Shown: positions 21,990 through 33,770 of the stretch, piece by piece
Position numbering within the stretch: position 1 is the stretch's first letter
Layout: every line of letters starts with the position of its first letter
Assembly (NCBI GenBank): GCA_963682025.1
Contig: OY821518.1
Coordinates: 36,975,059-37,039,058 of the forward strand
DNA from: Cordilura impudica
Taxonomy: Eukaryota; Arthropoda; Insecta; Diptera; Scathophagidae
Direction: 5' to 3'
DNA: 64,000 nt
Made by a program: the position numbers and the translations under genes
The notes under the pieces: model-generated
Database searches by the model: none
What the model was told of the DNA's origin: nothing
What the model saw: the letters and a program-made list of their open reading frames with translations, nothing else

Positions 21990-23214
21990 TATGGGTTTTA
22001 AAGAAAATGTACTTTTGAGAGAAAATTTGCCAGAGGTACTTTTTGAAGAAAAGTACTTTTGTAAATTACGTTTTCAGGAAAAGGTACTTTTCCAACAAAA
22101 TATACTTTTCTAACAAAAGGCACCTTTTTAAGAAAAGAAAACTTATTCAGATAAAGCACTTTTTGAGAAAAATAATTTTAATCATTACAACGTACTTTTT
22201 TTTTAAGAAAAAACACCTTTTAAAAAAACTGATTTTTTTGAAAAGGCATTTGTTTAACACACAAGGTGCTTTTTTATGAAAAGGTTCTTTTTCAGCAAAA
22301 CTTACTTTGTTAAGAAAAGCTCTTGATTTAAGAAATTATGCCGTTTTAAGAAAACGTATATATATTAAGAAAAAGTGCTTTTCAAGATGCTTTTTTAAAG
22401 AAGCTCATTTTAAAAAATTGTGCTTTTTGAATAAAGAAATTTTTTCAAAATGAAGACATTTTTTTAAAAAGTGCTAATAAGAAAAATGCTAATTAGAAGA
22501 ACTACTTTTTTAAGAACAGGTTTTTTTATAAAGTACACTTTTTTAGGAAAAAGTATTTTTTTAAGAAAATGTAAGTTTTTAAGAAAAAGAATACAGTTTG
22601 AAGAAAAGTAAACTTTCTAAAAAGGGATTTTTTGAGAAAATGTACTTTGTAAAGACAAAAAAAGTATTTTTTTAAAGAAAAATATTTTGCTTTGTTTTAA
22701 CAAAAGAACACTTTTAAGAAAATCTTGTTTTTTATCAAGAGGCACTTTTAGCCAAAGGTACTATTTAAGAAAAGGTACTTTTTGACAAAAGTTTTTGTCT
22801 TAAGAAAATGTGGTCTTTAAGAAAATAAACTCTTTTAAAGAATTAAATTTTTTAAAAGAAGTTATTTTTAAAATAATGAAATTTTTAAGCAAAATGCTTT
22901 TTAAAAAAGGTACTTTTGAAGAAAGGTCCTTTCTTAAGAAAATATACCTTTTTTAAGAAAAAGGTATATCTCAGAAAAGGTACTTTTTGAGAAAAGGTAC
23001 TTTAAAAAAAAAATTTTTTTAAGAAAATATACTTATTTAAGGAATGGTACTTTCTGCGAAAAGGTACTTTTTTAATGAAAGCTGCATTTTTAACAATAGG
23101 TTTATTTAAAAAAAAAGTACTTATTTCGAGAGAATGTACTTTTTTAACAAAGGGAACTTATTTGAGAAAAGTTTCCTTCTAAAAAGGGTGCTTAAAAAAT
23201 TTGCTTTTTAAAAA

Positions 23215-23520
23215 AAATATTCCTACATGCCCCATGCACTTTAGTAGTTTTGTCGGCTAGCTCCTACCGATCACTACAGCCCAGGGACAAGCGCAAATAG
23301 TAAGAGTGTAAAACAAAAAAAAAACAAAATAAACTTTAAAAAAACAATTTCGAACATTTCAGAGGGCAAACACTGTGATTCGTCACCCACATCCCCTCCC
23401 AACCATGGTCACTCAATGCCTGCAAGTACCGTTACTATCTGACCTCGTATCCCACACAATTACACTCACCACACTTATCTCACGTAGTCGTCCTAACTGT
23501 TAAATAAAATTTAGAAACAC
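23215..23520. other. GC-richer island inside the minisatellite
   Basis: Includes tgccccatgcactttag, cgatcactacagcccaggg and cacccacatcccctcccaac. No open frame, element end or RNA fold I can name. Base composition differs clearly from the surroundings. Confidence 0.4.
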
Positions 23521-23847
23521 ATATTAATTAATACTTGCAAACGTTCACATAATTTTTTTGAAATTAAACAAGAAATTAAAATAATAAAAAAATAAAAAGC
23601 AATTACTTTTTACAAAAAATTATTTTAAGTAAAATTATTTTGTTTTGTTTTTAGAAATGGTGCAGTTTAAAGAAAAAGAACCATTTCAAGAGAATTTACA
23701 ATCTTCACCAAAAGGTACTTTTTAGCAAATTGTCCTTTTTTAAGAAAAGGTACTTAAAAAAAATCATGTGAGTCCGATCACAGGGAAGATGTGTAAACAT
23801 CTAGTAATTAAAGATTTTTTTATTTAATTTTTTAAAATCAAACAGAA

Positions 23848-23963
23848 AGCGTCATCTATGTATCACTTATAGCAAAACTGTTTCAGCTAATTCAACAACC
23901 GTTTGCTGTAAAACGTGAAAAATATCCTAATATAAACGTATATAAGTGATACATACGCTTTTA
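23848..23963. repeat. small foldback repeat
   Basis: Arms aaagcgtcatctatgtatcacttata and, inverted, tataagtgatacatacgcttt enclose ~65 bp. Confidence 0.6.
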
Positions 23964-24530
23964 CAAAAGTGGCATAAAAAAACAATTTTATATCATAATT
24001 TTTTCACCAATACAATCATAAGTCACACAGCGTTATCTGCTTCAGCTCACAAAAAAAGTAAATCTTATAAAAACAGGCACATTTTAGGAAAAGGTGCTTT
24101 TAGAAGGAAATTCACTTTTTATAAAAATATTTTTCTAAGGTCTGTAACTTTTTCGGAATGGAAATTTTTTATGAAAATTTACTTTCTTAAGAAAATGTAT
24201 ATTTTAGCGAAAGTAACTTTTTTAAAAAGTATAAATTTTTAGAAAATATATTTTTTTTTTAAATAGCGGCCTTTTTAAGAATAGTAGTTTTTTGGTAATA
24301 GGAGTTTTTAAGAAGAGTTACTTTTTTAAGAAAAGGTACTTTTTTGAGAGAATTTACTTATTTAAGAAAATGTAAATTTTTAAAATTACTTTTTAAGAGT
24401 TGAAACTTTTACAAGAGAATGAACGCCTTTAACCACAATTATGTACGAAAAACTACTTATCAAAAAAAATAATAATAATTACTATTTTAAAAAAGGTACT
24501 TGTATAAGATAAGGTACTTTTTTTTAGGGT

Positions 24531-25220
24531 GAGGTAAGGTTTTAGACTTTTTGCATTTTTCTGAACGCACAACATGTTGAAAGTGCTGTGTGAAAATTTC
24601 AGTAGAATTGGAGCAATACTAACGAAGATACAGCGTTTCAAATGACCGGCCTCATACGGTACATCGTATGACCGATTCTTTTAAAATATTTTGAATTACC
24701 AGGCAATTATGAATAGTTTTTTTTTCCTTTACAATTGTTCCCCCTTTTTCAACAACAATTCACCGACAAAATCGTCATTTTCACGATTAATTTTTTTTTT
24801 CATCTGATCCGGTAACGAGTTATGTGATGTTCACCGCAAAACAAACTTTTTTTCGAGGCGCCTCCGCAGATTCGCTGTCACGGATTTATTTATTATAATT
24901 TTTAAGTGAACATTTTTTCAAAGATACTTCAAATGTTAAGATATAACGTGTATATGAAACAAGTAATCCAACAATATTCGTGTCGTAAAAAAAATTATGA
25001 AAATACGCCTTTTTTAGCCCTTACAACCGTACCCCCTCCTTAACAAAGAGGACTTTTAAGAAACTAAACTTTTTGAAACAGGTTGTTTTTACAGAGTTAG
25101 TCAGAGAGTCAGTGATGAGCGTGTCTATATACTAAAATTCAGTTTTTGTTCCGGCAAATGTTTTATACGCTTTAAGTTTAGAGTGAAGTTTACGATAACC
25201 TCGATCGCTTACCCCAATTG
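24531..25220. other. intronic sequence, nothing recognised
   Basis: No supportable feature. Confidence 0.4.
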
Positions 25221-25755
25221 ATACACCCTATACCACTATGTGGTTTACCAAAAAACTTGACCTAGACCTATCTTTTGTTATACCGATCGACTCAGAATCA
25301 TTTTCTGAGTCAAGTTAGCGATGTCCGTCCGTCCGTCCGTCTGTGTGTCCATTTAAACATTTTAATCAAACTACAGGTCGGAAATATGAATATATTTTGA
25401 CGAAATTTGACCACTATGAAATCGAAATGAATTGCATTAAGATCCATATTATCATATAGATCTCAGTCAAATTGGGTTTGTATGTGTTTATAATATCAAT
25501 TAATCAGAAGTCCAAAAATAATAATAATAAAAATATGGTCAGGATCGGTCCATTTTTCGACCTAATCCCATATAAATATAGCATCCGATATGAACTTTTT
25601 CATATCTGCAGCCAAAAAAATTAAAAGCAATTCCACTCAAATTTGGTTTATGCTTATTTTCTATATCGATTTAGTTGGACCGAAAGATAAGGTCTCTAAA
25701 CCATGGTATAGGGTATGGTATAGTCGGTATAGACCGTCTGAAATATTCTTACTTG
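25221..25755 (+). mobile_element. HINE/DINE-1-like Helentron copy
   Basis: Starts at acaccctataccactatgtgg. It contains taccgatcgactcagaatca, a (GTCC)n tract, and ggtcaggatcggtcca. It ends tggtatagggtatggtatagtcggtatagaccg...tcttacttgttttt. The subterminal ACCCTATACCA/TGGTATAGGGT inverted pair, the GTCY microsatellite and the 3' stem followed by a T run match DINE-1-type non-autonomous Helentrons as I recall them. A ~130-bp internal part is missing relative to 60596. Confidence 0.75.
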
Positions 25756-27116
25756 TTTTTTTTGACGGAGAGTGCTGCAAAATACATAATCTAGAGACAG
25801 CTTTTGGACAGCATGAAATGTCGAATATTAGTTTTCTATTGACCAAGCCTATTTTTTCCAATATATATAATTTTATCAGTTGTGAAAATATAAAAATTTA
25901 ATATATGTTCGATTTCTTCGCGGGAAAAAAAATATTGATTCCTTTAAATTTGGAATAGAAGATTTCTTTGAACCGTGAGATATGTTCTGGTAAAATTTTA
26001 GTTGACTACGCACAATTGTGCGACCACATGTGACAACTTATGTTTAATCAGTTTATATCGATGCTCTGTAAAATAAGTATTATTTTCATTTATTTTCTAA
26101 AAAGTTGGAACCATTGGGGTGGCGTTGGTGACAAACGCAGCGCTCTAGTGCTCCCATCCATTTGAGTTCTATATGCCACTATTTCATACAGTTGTTTATG
26201 TAAACGGATTTTATTAATGCCACTCAAAAACAATTTATTTGTGAATGTGATCGAAAGAATATTTTACAGCTCCCGTTGGTTTTTCTATATTTTTTTCCTG
26301 AAGTTTTAGATTACAACCGTTTTCTTTATTAGAGGGTATTGTTAATAATTCATTTGGTTTCAATGTTTGTTTGAGGTCAGTAAACTAGTTTTCGTATTTT
26401 GAAGAGACAAATTTCGTTTCTGGCTATCTTTTTGACCACAAGTGTAGAAGAAAAAGAATTTCCATGAACATATATTCATTCGTAGTATGAAAATTGATGA
26501 TGGTGCAAATGATGTTGTTCTTTAATGAAAAAAAATATAATTTTGAATTGAAAGAAAATACATATAAAGATAAATGTATATGCTTTCTTCTGCCATATTT
26601 AAAAACACATACTTGCTTAAATTAAAAAAAAAAAAAAAAAAAAAAACAGAAACACTTACTCTTGTGCATCATATAAAAATGAGTGAAAAATTCGGGAACA
26701 GATTATTATAATTTCAAATTCTGTTTAATGTTAAAATTTTATATTGAGATTTTCTCATAAAAACTTAGTATTGAAAAGTTTGTAAACCACATACAAAGAA
26801 GTTCTACTTTGGGAAGAATTTCTGAAGAAGAATTTTTTAGAACAATTTTTACAAGTACTTCTGGAAAAATTAATAAATTTCACTTAGTAATTTTTAAAAT
26901 CCGTTTGTTTCGATTATCATTTTCTCATTTTCTCAATTTCTTATTTTTTTCTATATAAACTTCATTACAAAATTATAATGTGTTTTATCCTTGTAGCATT
27001 CACATCTACTGACGAATCTGTTTATTTCAGCAATATTAAATATTAAAAAAAAAAAAATCTGCAACTTTAAACTTAACTTCCACAGCTACTGCTTCACGCC
27101 ATAGTTTTGGATATCT
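25756..27116. other. intronic sequence
   Basis: No gene or element recognised. A pure A tract of about 26 bp lies at ~26621-26646. Confidence 0.45.
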
Positions 27117-28057
27117 AAAGGGTGATTTTTTAAGAGCTATATGAAAGTTTTCCAAAAAAAAACACATTAAATTCAGAAAAATGCATGAAATCTTTATTTG
27201 AGTCGATAGTATGGTCCATATAATTTAATGCTTGAAGATTATTTCATGCAAATGTTGACCGTGACTGCGCCTCAAATGGTCCATCCGCTTAGTCCAACTT
27301 TGGCATACTCTTTCCAGAATTTCGGCCGGTATCTCACGAATAAATGCTTCAATGTTGTCTTCGAATGCGTCAATTGAAGCGGGATTGTCTGTATAGACAT
27401 GGGCTTTAACATAGCCCCAGAAAAAATAGTCTAAAGGCGTTAAATCGCACGATCTAGGCGGCTAATTGACCGGTCCCGAACGTGATATAAAATGTTCACC
27501 GAACTCGCCTCTCAATAAGTCCATTGTTGCGCTTGCTGTGCGGCATGTGGCACCGTCTTGTTGAATCCACATGTCATGCAAGTCAAGCTCTTGCATTTTG
27601 CGCAGAAAAAAGTTGGATATCATCTCTCGGTAGCGCTCACCATTCACAGTTACGTTACGATTCGCATCATCTTTGAAGAAGTACGGTCCAATGATGCCAC
27701 CAGCCCATAAACCGCACCAAACTGTGACTTTTTCTGTATGCATTGGTAGCTCTTCCAATGCTTCTGGCTGATATTCACTCCAAAATCGACAATTCTGCTT
27801 ATTTACGTACCCATTGAGCCAAAAATGAGATTCGTTGCTGAACACAATTTTTCGGTAAAAAAGTGGATCTTCGGCCAACTTTCCAAGAGCCCATTCACCA
27901 AAAATTCTACGTTGCGGTAGGTCGTTCGGCTTCAATTCTTGCACCAGCTGTATTTTGAAAGGCTTCACACCTAAATCCTTCCGCAAACTTTTCCACGTTG
28001 TTGAGTAACAGAGGCCCAATTGCTGCGAACGGTGACGAATCGATAATTGATGGTCAG
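27117..28057 (-). mobile_element. rosa-type (DD41D) mariner, 5' end lost
   Basis: The right-hand end in coding orientation is intact: after a TA the terminus reads AAGGGTGATTTTTTAAGAGC (27118 onwards on the + strand). The other end is missing, because the coding sequence stops abruptly at a Helitron-associated repeat near 28058. Only the one inverted end remains. Confidence 0.8.
27225..28057 (-). pseudogene. DD41D mariner transposase, N-terminally truncated
   Basis: The C-terminal ~275 codons read L-S-I-R-H-R-S-Q-Q-L-G, K-P-F-K-I-Q-L-V-Q-E-L, R-R-I-F-G-E-W-A, V-F-S-N-E-S-H-F-W (first catalytic D replaced by N, codon 27834-27836), W-I-Q-Q-D-G-A-T (second D, 27555-27557), a TAG at 27462-27464 where W is expected, then C-D-L-T-P-L-D-Y-F-F-W-G-Y-V-K (third D, 27429-27431), ending H-E-I-I-F-K-H-stop at 27225. 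Counting codons between the last two D gives exactly 41, the DD41D spacing of the rosa group known from tephritid and calyptrate flies. Inactive on three counts: truncation, D-to-N change and stop. Confidence 0.9.
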
Positions 28058-28400
28058 TCTTTAAGCAAAATGCGCGCACGGAGGAGTGTGAAATTTGCCA
28101 TAGTTATTGTTCGTATGGAGGAGAAGTGCATAGTAATAAAATTTATGTATTTCTGTTAAAAATTTATTAAATTAAATAAAATAAAAGAATTATAATAAAT
28201 AATTTTATAAGAGCCTAAAGGTATGCTAATCAATTTTAGCCAATTCACAATTCATCGCATGTGCATTTATTATTTTTGGTTCCAAAAAAGGTACATCTTA
28301 AAGTCCTTCTGTTGAACTGTGAATTGCCTATAATTGATTAGCACACCTTTAGACTCTTATAAAATTATTTATTAATGAATTAATGAATAATGAGTGAATA
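28058..28400 (+). repeat. Helitron-associated repeat, copy c
   Basis: Aaatgcgcgcacggaggag, then the cacggaggag...gaggagaagtgc and tatgctaatcaattttagcc blocks as at 8828 and 16535. The 3' half is a foldback: ctaaaggtatgctaatcaatt (28219) versus attgattagcacacctttag (28333). Confidence 0.7.
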
Positions 28401-28479
28401 ATGAAATTTAATGAATTTTATTTAAAAATTCACAATTAAATGAATTTCATTTTTAAATTCTTGAAAAATATTTGATACA

Positions 28480-28569
28480 TACAGACTAAAAATATTCAAA
28501 GAAACAAATTTAATGAAATAATAAAATATCCTAGAATTTGCGCTCGAATTTCGAGAGAGGCCTCTGGTA
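28480..28569 (+). repeat. Helitron 3'-end fragment
   Basis: Ataaaatatcctagaatttgcgctcgaatttcgag, the 3' terminal block of the Helitron family. It directly precedes the 5' end of the next copy. Confidence 0.6.
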
Positions 28570-28945
28570 TCTATAATATTAATAGGCTAGGCAATTTTTT
28601 GTGACTGATGTTTAGTTCTACCGTTTTATCCCGATTTTAACCAAACGTATACTATTTGAAAGGTATTTATTTTGAGCGGTTTTGCAGATTTACAGACTTT
28701 ATAATTTTTTTCCTTTATTTTGAGTAAATTGCATTTAAAGTTGTCTAACATGTATATAAAATTATACAATGCTATGTGTGTGTTTATTAAATTTGTTAAT
28801 GTGTATGTAATAAAAATTAGTTTATTTTTTGTGTAGATTTGTGAGTTGGCTATATTTGATTAGCATACCCTTAGGGTCTTTATTTAATAAAAAAATAACA
28901 TTTTCTAGAATTCGCACTCGAATTTCGAGGGCTGGAATCTGCAAG
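28570..28945 (+). mobile_element. non-autonomous Helitron
   Basis: Begins A|TCTATAATATTAATAGGCTAGG. It ends with the ctcgaatttcgag hairpin and ggctggaatctgCAAG, a one-base change from CTAG. Uninterrupted copy of the family seen at 17344 and 58799. Confidence 0.75.
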
Positions 28946-30510
28946 TTTTAATTAAATATACTAAATAATTCAAAAATAACATTTAACATTTCGTGAGCCT
29001 GATTAATTTCTAATGCAACTGGAAAACTTAAAGTCTGTTTAATATTATTTAATAATTATCTAATATCGAAGTGTTTACTTACTTGCCTCTACTCCTTCCC
29101 AACAAAATAATCAATACAGACGTAGTACGTTTCCTGTATGTAGAAACTTTTTATTAATCTTTAGAACAATTTCAATAAACATTCCATATAACAGCAGCAG
29201 TAATTACTGTTAACACATGCGTTTATAGCTTTTTTTATTTGCATTTGTTTTAAAGATAACTGCAAATAAATCTGCAAGGAAGTATTTTTAATACAAAAAT
29301 ATTTTCAACAAAAGTAAGCAGAAACATAACATTTAGATAGATACGAGTGCACATGTGCTAATGTGCGAGCATTTGTTGGAATACATAAAATTCCTTTAAA
29401 TTCCGATATGAAAAGTTCTACTTAAATACTTGTTTTACCGATGATAGTATGAAAGAGTTAAGTCTTTAAGTGATCTATTTGAGAAATTTATAATGAAAGC
29501 TTTTAGATATAAATATTTAAATAATGATCATTTATTTCGTTTTGTGTTTTAAAAACTTCAAGAGAGTTTGATATAAAAAAAATTATTAACCTTTAGATGT
29601 CTATTGAAAAGCATGTATTCTTTGAAAGATCTGCCCATCTACCAAATAAAGTTCTGTACCCATAAAAGGAATTCATTGTTGTTCTTACAATGTAATACAA
29701 ATTTCATCACTGAACAATTGGTATAAGTATTTAGCTTTTACACACTTATTATGTGCATATTAGCGTGTCCCGTCTAAAACACTTTTATAGTATTAGTTCA
29801 TAAACCATGGCTATTGACGAGCCAAATATGTATATAATAAAATAAAAAATCGGTAGTGGTGTTATTTTATTTTTATTTTAATTTTTTTTTTTTTTTTTTT
29901 TGCTAAATTGAGCTTATAAATTTCATAATGTAGAAGTTATTGTGGGAAAAATATTAAATTAAATTTTCTTTGAATAATTTTGGTCCCCTTCAACATCTTG
30001 GTACTTTGAACCGCTATAATACAGTTTCCAAATGAAAAGGTGACCTTTGAACTTAAACTTGTTAATTTTATCGATTTGTGCAAGTAACTTTTTCAGGTTG
30101 GAAGTACTGTTTTTGATATTTGTAAAAAAATCCAAGTCAAATATCGTCCTGCATTGGTTTTAAACAACCATTGGGTATCACAAAAATTCACGTCAAATTC
30201 TAATGAAATAGAGTTCAGGGGTGGTAAAACTCATATTTCACAATAAAATCACAAAAATAACGTAAGGGAAAATCGGTGTGGGGTTTATGTAAGAGTATTG
30301 GTCTATTTAGTAAGCAGAACCGCCGAGTTCGCTGTCTGTTTAGCAAAATCACAAATCTTTTTCGTTAATTTTAAATATTCAAGTGTATATTTTCTATTGA
30401 CAGAATTTTTTAGTAAGCAGAACCGCTAGATGTGCTGTGAGTTTAAAAAGCTAAATGCTAGGAAAACCTAGAAGAATTCAAAAATAAACTTAGGTGTTGT
30501 TTTAATTACT
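28946..30510. other. intronic sequence
   Basis: No gene recognised. A T run at 29880-29900 and a direct pair 'tagtaagcagaaccgc' (30309 and 30411) are the only structures noticed. Confidence 0.45.
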
Positions 30511-30520
30511 ACACCTTATC

Positions 30521-31232
30521 CAATTGTATTTCAGAAAACATCAATTGAATTTCAGAAAGTATCAATTGTGTTTCAGAAAACATTAATTGATTTTCAGAAA
30601 ATATCAATTGTATTTCAGAAAGTATTAACTGTATTTCAGAAAACATCAATTGATTTTCAGAAAATGTCAATTGTATTTCAGAAAGTATCAACTGAATTTC
30701 AGAAAACATCAATTGATTTTCAGTTATAGTCAATTGTATTTCAGAAAGCATCAATTGATTTTCAGAAAGTATCATTTGTATTTCAGAAAATTTCAATTGA
30801 ATTTCAGAAAATATCGATTGAGTTTCAGAAATTATTAAATGTATTTCAGAAAATAATAAATGTATTTCCGAAATTATCAAATATGTTTCAGCAATCATCA
30901 AATGTATTTCAGAAAATATCAACTGTATTTCAGAAAACATCAAATGTATTTCAGAAATTATCAAATGTATTTCAGAAACCATCAAATGTATTTCAGAAAA
31001 TTTTAAATGTATTCCAGAAAACATCAAATGTATTTCAGAAATTATCTAATGTATTTCAGAAGAGCTCAAAGGTATTTCAGAAAACATAAAATATATTTCT
31101 GAAATTATAAAATTTATTTCAAAAAATATCAAATGTATTTCAAAAAACATCAAATGTATTTCAGAAATTATGAAATTTACTTCAGAAAATATGATTTGAA
31201 TTTCAGAAAATATCAATTGAGTCTCAGAAAAA
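30521..31232. repeat. 21-bp minisatellite, ~34 units
   Basis: Each unit approximates tcaattgtatttcagaaaaca, 21 bp, with almost no length variation over ~710 bp. In the first half, units with tgtatttcag and tgattttcag tend to alternate; later units use aaatgtatttcag. Because 21 is divisible by three, long open frames appear on both strands, such as the heptad S-E-I-Q-L-I-F on minus. These are by-products. Confidence 0.95.
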
Positions 31233-31313
31233 TAGTCGGAAGGAACACTATATAAAAACATATTTTTTTAAGTATTACACTGGGTTTATAATATTTCTTG
31301 AAAACTACATATC

Positions 31314-31567
31314 GTCACCCAAAATGCAAAAGGGCGTAAGAAAATTTTTTTTTATTTTTTTACAGGAGAAAAAACATCATAAAACAAAAACTACTTTAAA
31401 CTTAATACTCAAATTCTAGAATCAAGCTGAAAAATAAAGATGGATTTTTATTTATGAAAACAAATTTATGGTAAAAAAGTATTTTTTTAAGTAAAATGCT
31501 GTAACTACAATACAAAAAGTCAATTTTTAACTTTTTGTTAGTTACGGCCTTTTGCATTTTAGGTGAC
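31314..31567. mobile_element. small inverted-repeat MITE (254 bp)
   Basis: Left end GTCACCCAAAATGCAAAAGG(G)CGTAA; right end, inverted, GTCACCTAAAATGCAAAAGGCCGTAA. No coding content. TSD not clear. Confidence 0.75.
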
Positions 31568-31805
31568 AATATAAACGTGTTTTTTTTTTCAAAATGTTGA
31601 CTTCAAAATCGATTAAAATTCTATCCTGGTGTTTATACTGTAGCTGATTAACAAATGAAGTCCTCGTATTCTTTCGATTAAAAGGCCGCCCTTGATGGTT
31701 TTTTTCCAGTGAATAACAGATAAGTCCAAATATTGCTAAACATTTTCTGCGACTCCAAATCACTAATCGAAACAATAATATATTTTCGGTATTGTGAAAA
31801 TAAAT

Positions 31806-31873
31806 TGATGTTTTCTGAAATACAATTACTACTTTCGGAAAATCAAGTGATACTTTCTGAAATACAATTGGAA
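31806..31873. repeat. three inverted 21-bp units
   Basis: Reverse-orientation copies of the 30521 array (ctgaaatacaatt, twice). They are followed by ggaaatggtgtaga, which mirrors ctacaccttatcc just left of the main array. The array, the MITE and these units may therefore be one foldback element spanning ~30510-31885. Confidence 0.75.
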
Positions 31874-31934
31874 ATGGTGTAGATATTTACAGATCTCCCC
31901 TGTGATCGGACTCACTATGATTTTTTTCTTTACC

Positions 31935-32044
31935 TTGCTATAACTTTGTGCAGCTGTTTATAACTACCAAAAATATTTGACCTAAACCCATCTTTTATTA
32001 TACCGATCGACTCAGAATCAATTTCTGAGTTGATTTAGCGACTG
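31935..32044 (+). repeat. HINE 5' fragment
   Basis: From cttgctataactttgtgcagc through taccgatcgactcagaatca to gatttagcgac. It then breaks into the mariner-like remnant. Confidence 0.7.
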
Positions 32045-32069
32045 AAACAAGGGAGTAATTCAATCGTTT

Positions 32070-32330
32070 CATGGGCTCTAAGGCATGTGGCAGAATGCAG
32101 TAACAGTTACTGCATGACCAGCCTCATATTCGAAAAAGTGCGGTCCAGTGATGTCTCCAGCCAAAAATCCATACCAAACAGTGGCACTTTGCGCATTCAT
32201 CTGTTTCCAAAATGATAAAATTTTTACGTCAAGGTGAAATTGTGCTTCATGGTTTAGGATGATTTTTTCAAGGTGAAATTGTGCTTCATCGTTTAAGATG
32301 ATTTTTTAAAATATTGTTTAACAATGAATT
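32070..32330 (-). pseudogene. Tc1/mariner-type transposase remnant
   Basis: On minus: H-E-A-Q-F-H-L (first catalytic D replaced by H), then A-T-V-W-Y-G-F-L-A-G-D-I-T-G-P-H-F-F-E-Y-E-A-G-H-A-V-T-V. This corresponds to the V-T-V-W-C-G-L-W-A-G-G-I-I-G-P-Y-F-F part of the 27225 mariner. A 42-bp duplication (aaggtgaaattgtgcttcat, twice, 32240-32310) lies in it. Heavily decayed. Confidence 0.65.
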
Positions 32331-32579
32331 CGCGTTATTTTATCATAAAATGCTCCATACAAACGCTAAAATATCAGCTATCAAATTATCTTATCCTGTT
32401 TTGGTTATTAGTACCTTACTGCATATTCAAATATTGCGGGAATTTTCGGAACAATCTATGTATATAAAAGAGTTGCGAGGATGATCATCGCTCAGCCCAA
32501 ACCATTCGACCATGAAGCTTGAAATTTGGACTGTAGGTTCCTCTCTCGGAGTAAAGTTCCACTAATAACGGATTTTTAA

Positions 32580-33345
32580 AAATTCGGCCATTTAAGGGGA
32601 AAAAAGGCCTTTCTGCATCTTCCTCACATATTAATCTATATATATATATGAACTTTGTTGCACAGTCTCACCCGAACACGTGGGCATCAGTCAGTAATGA
32701 TTTTATTGCTAATTCTAACGTCTAGGGGAGGAAAAACGGCCAAAAAGGGCAAAAATTGTATATTTGGTATCTACTACACAAACGAATCTAGAATATGAAA
32801 TAAGGTATGTGGATTCCACTAGAGATAGAAACACCAGATGCGAAAAAAACTTTTGGAAATTCGGATGTTAAGGGGGGTTAAAAATGGTACCTTTGCATCT
32901 TCTTAACATATTAGTCTATATTTATGAATTTTGGTACACGGACTCCACCCAATACGTGGGCGTCACTCAAGGGTGAATATATCGGTAATTCTAACGTGTA
33001 GGGGAAGAAAAACGGCGAAAGAGGGGAGAAATAATACATTTGATATCTTCCAACCAAACGAATATAAAATACAGTTTTTGGATTCCCTTAAAGATAAAAA
33101 CATCAAATGAGACGAAATCTTTTGGAAATTCTGATGATAAATGGGGGAGGGCGGGCAAAAACGGCCCGTAAGTGTAAAAGTGTACCTTTTTGTATCTTCT
33201 TTACAAAGTAATTTAGGAATATGAAATTTGATATGTAGATTCCACCAGAGACTCAAACATCGGAGAAGAATAAAATTTGTTATAATTTGAGCGTTTAGGG
33301 GGGTAAAAACAGCCAAAAAAATAGGAAATCTGATACTTTTCAACT
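32580..33345. repeat. diverged ~150-bp tandem array
   Basis: A block with 'taggggaggaaaaacggccaaaa' recurs near 32590, 32722, 32870, 32998, 33142 and 33293. It alternates with 'ttagtctatatttatgaa' and 'ggattccaccagaga' blocks. Spacing ~130-155 bp, identity modest. Confidence 0.7.
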
Positions 33346-33380
33346 GGCAAATTTTCCTTTAAAAGTACATTTTCTTAAGA

Positions 33381-33770
33381 AACCAAGTAAGAAAATGATA
33401 GTCGGTCTAGACCGATGCCCTATACCTTGCGTTTAGAGAATTGATCTTAGGTCCAACTAATTGGTTTCAAAAAATATAATAAACCAAATGTACGTTGAAA
33501 ATTGGACCGATCTTAATCACATGTGGTAAACTCACTTATATTTTGCAGCAACACATAGGGTTTATTTTTGGTCTACGGATTAATGGATGTAATAAACACA
33601 CACAAACCCAATTCGACAGAGATCTATTCGATAATTTGGATCTTATGGGAAGTTAAGTCGATATCATGGGGTTTATTTGAATGGGGACTAGGTCTAAATA
33701 TGCACCCATTTTCACCAATTTCAATAGCGTTTGTCCTATGGCTTGAGTTCCTTCCTTTCCAAACTAAGCC
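33381..33770 (-). mobile_element. HINE fragment, minus strand
   Basis: Begins with the 3' end in reverse: caagtaagaaaatgatagtcggtctagaccgatgccctatacc. It continues with caaacccaattcgacagagat, ccccattc and ccaatttcaatagcg in reverse order. Lacks the 5' GTCY part. Confidence 0.7.

Larger units (their letters stand above)
21990..24530. repeat. degenerate AAGGTAC(T)n minisatellite region
   Basis: Dozens of imperfect units of about 18-22 bp, approximating AAAAGGTACTTTTTTAAG, run at 21990-23215, 23690-23765 and 24090-24530. Unit length drifts and homopolymer T/A tracts dominate. The gaps hold a GC-richer unique-looking stretch (23215-23520) and a small foldback (23848-23963). Open frames in the region are repeat artefacts. 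Confidence 0.85.

Noticed and set aside
22043..24242. Open frames of 78 and 98 residues
   Set aside because: Lysine/phenylalanine-rich translations of the AAGGTAC minisatellite.
30509..31027. 172-residue open frame on minus with heptad S-E-I-Q-L-I-F repeats
   Set aside because: It is the 21-bp minisatellite read in frame. Comparable frames exist on the other strand, and no start context, signal or domain supports a protein.
30521..31232. CRISPR-like array
   Set aside because: Units are contiguous 21-mers without distinct spacers, in a eukaryotic context.
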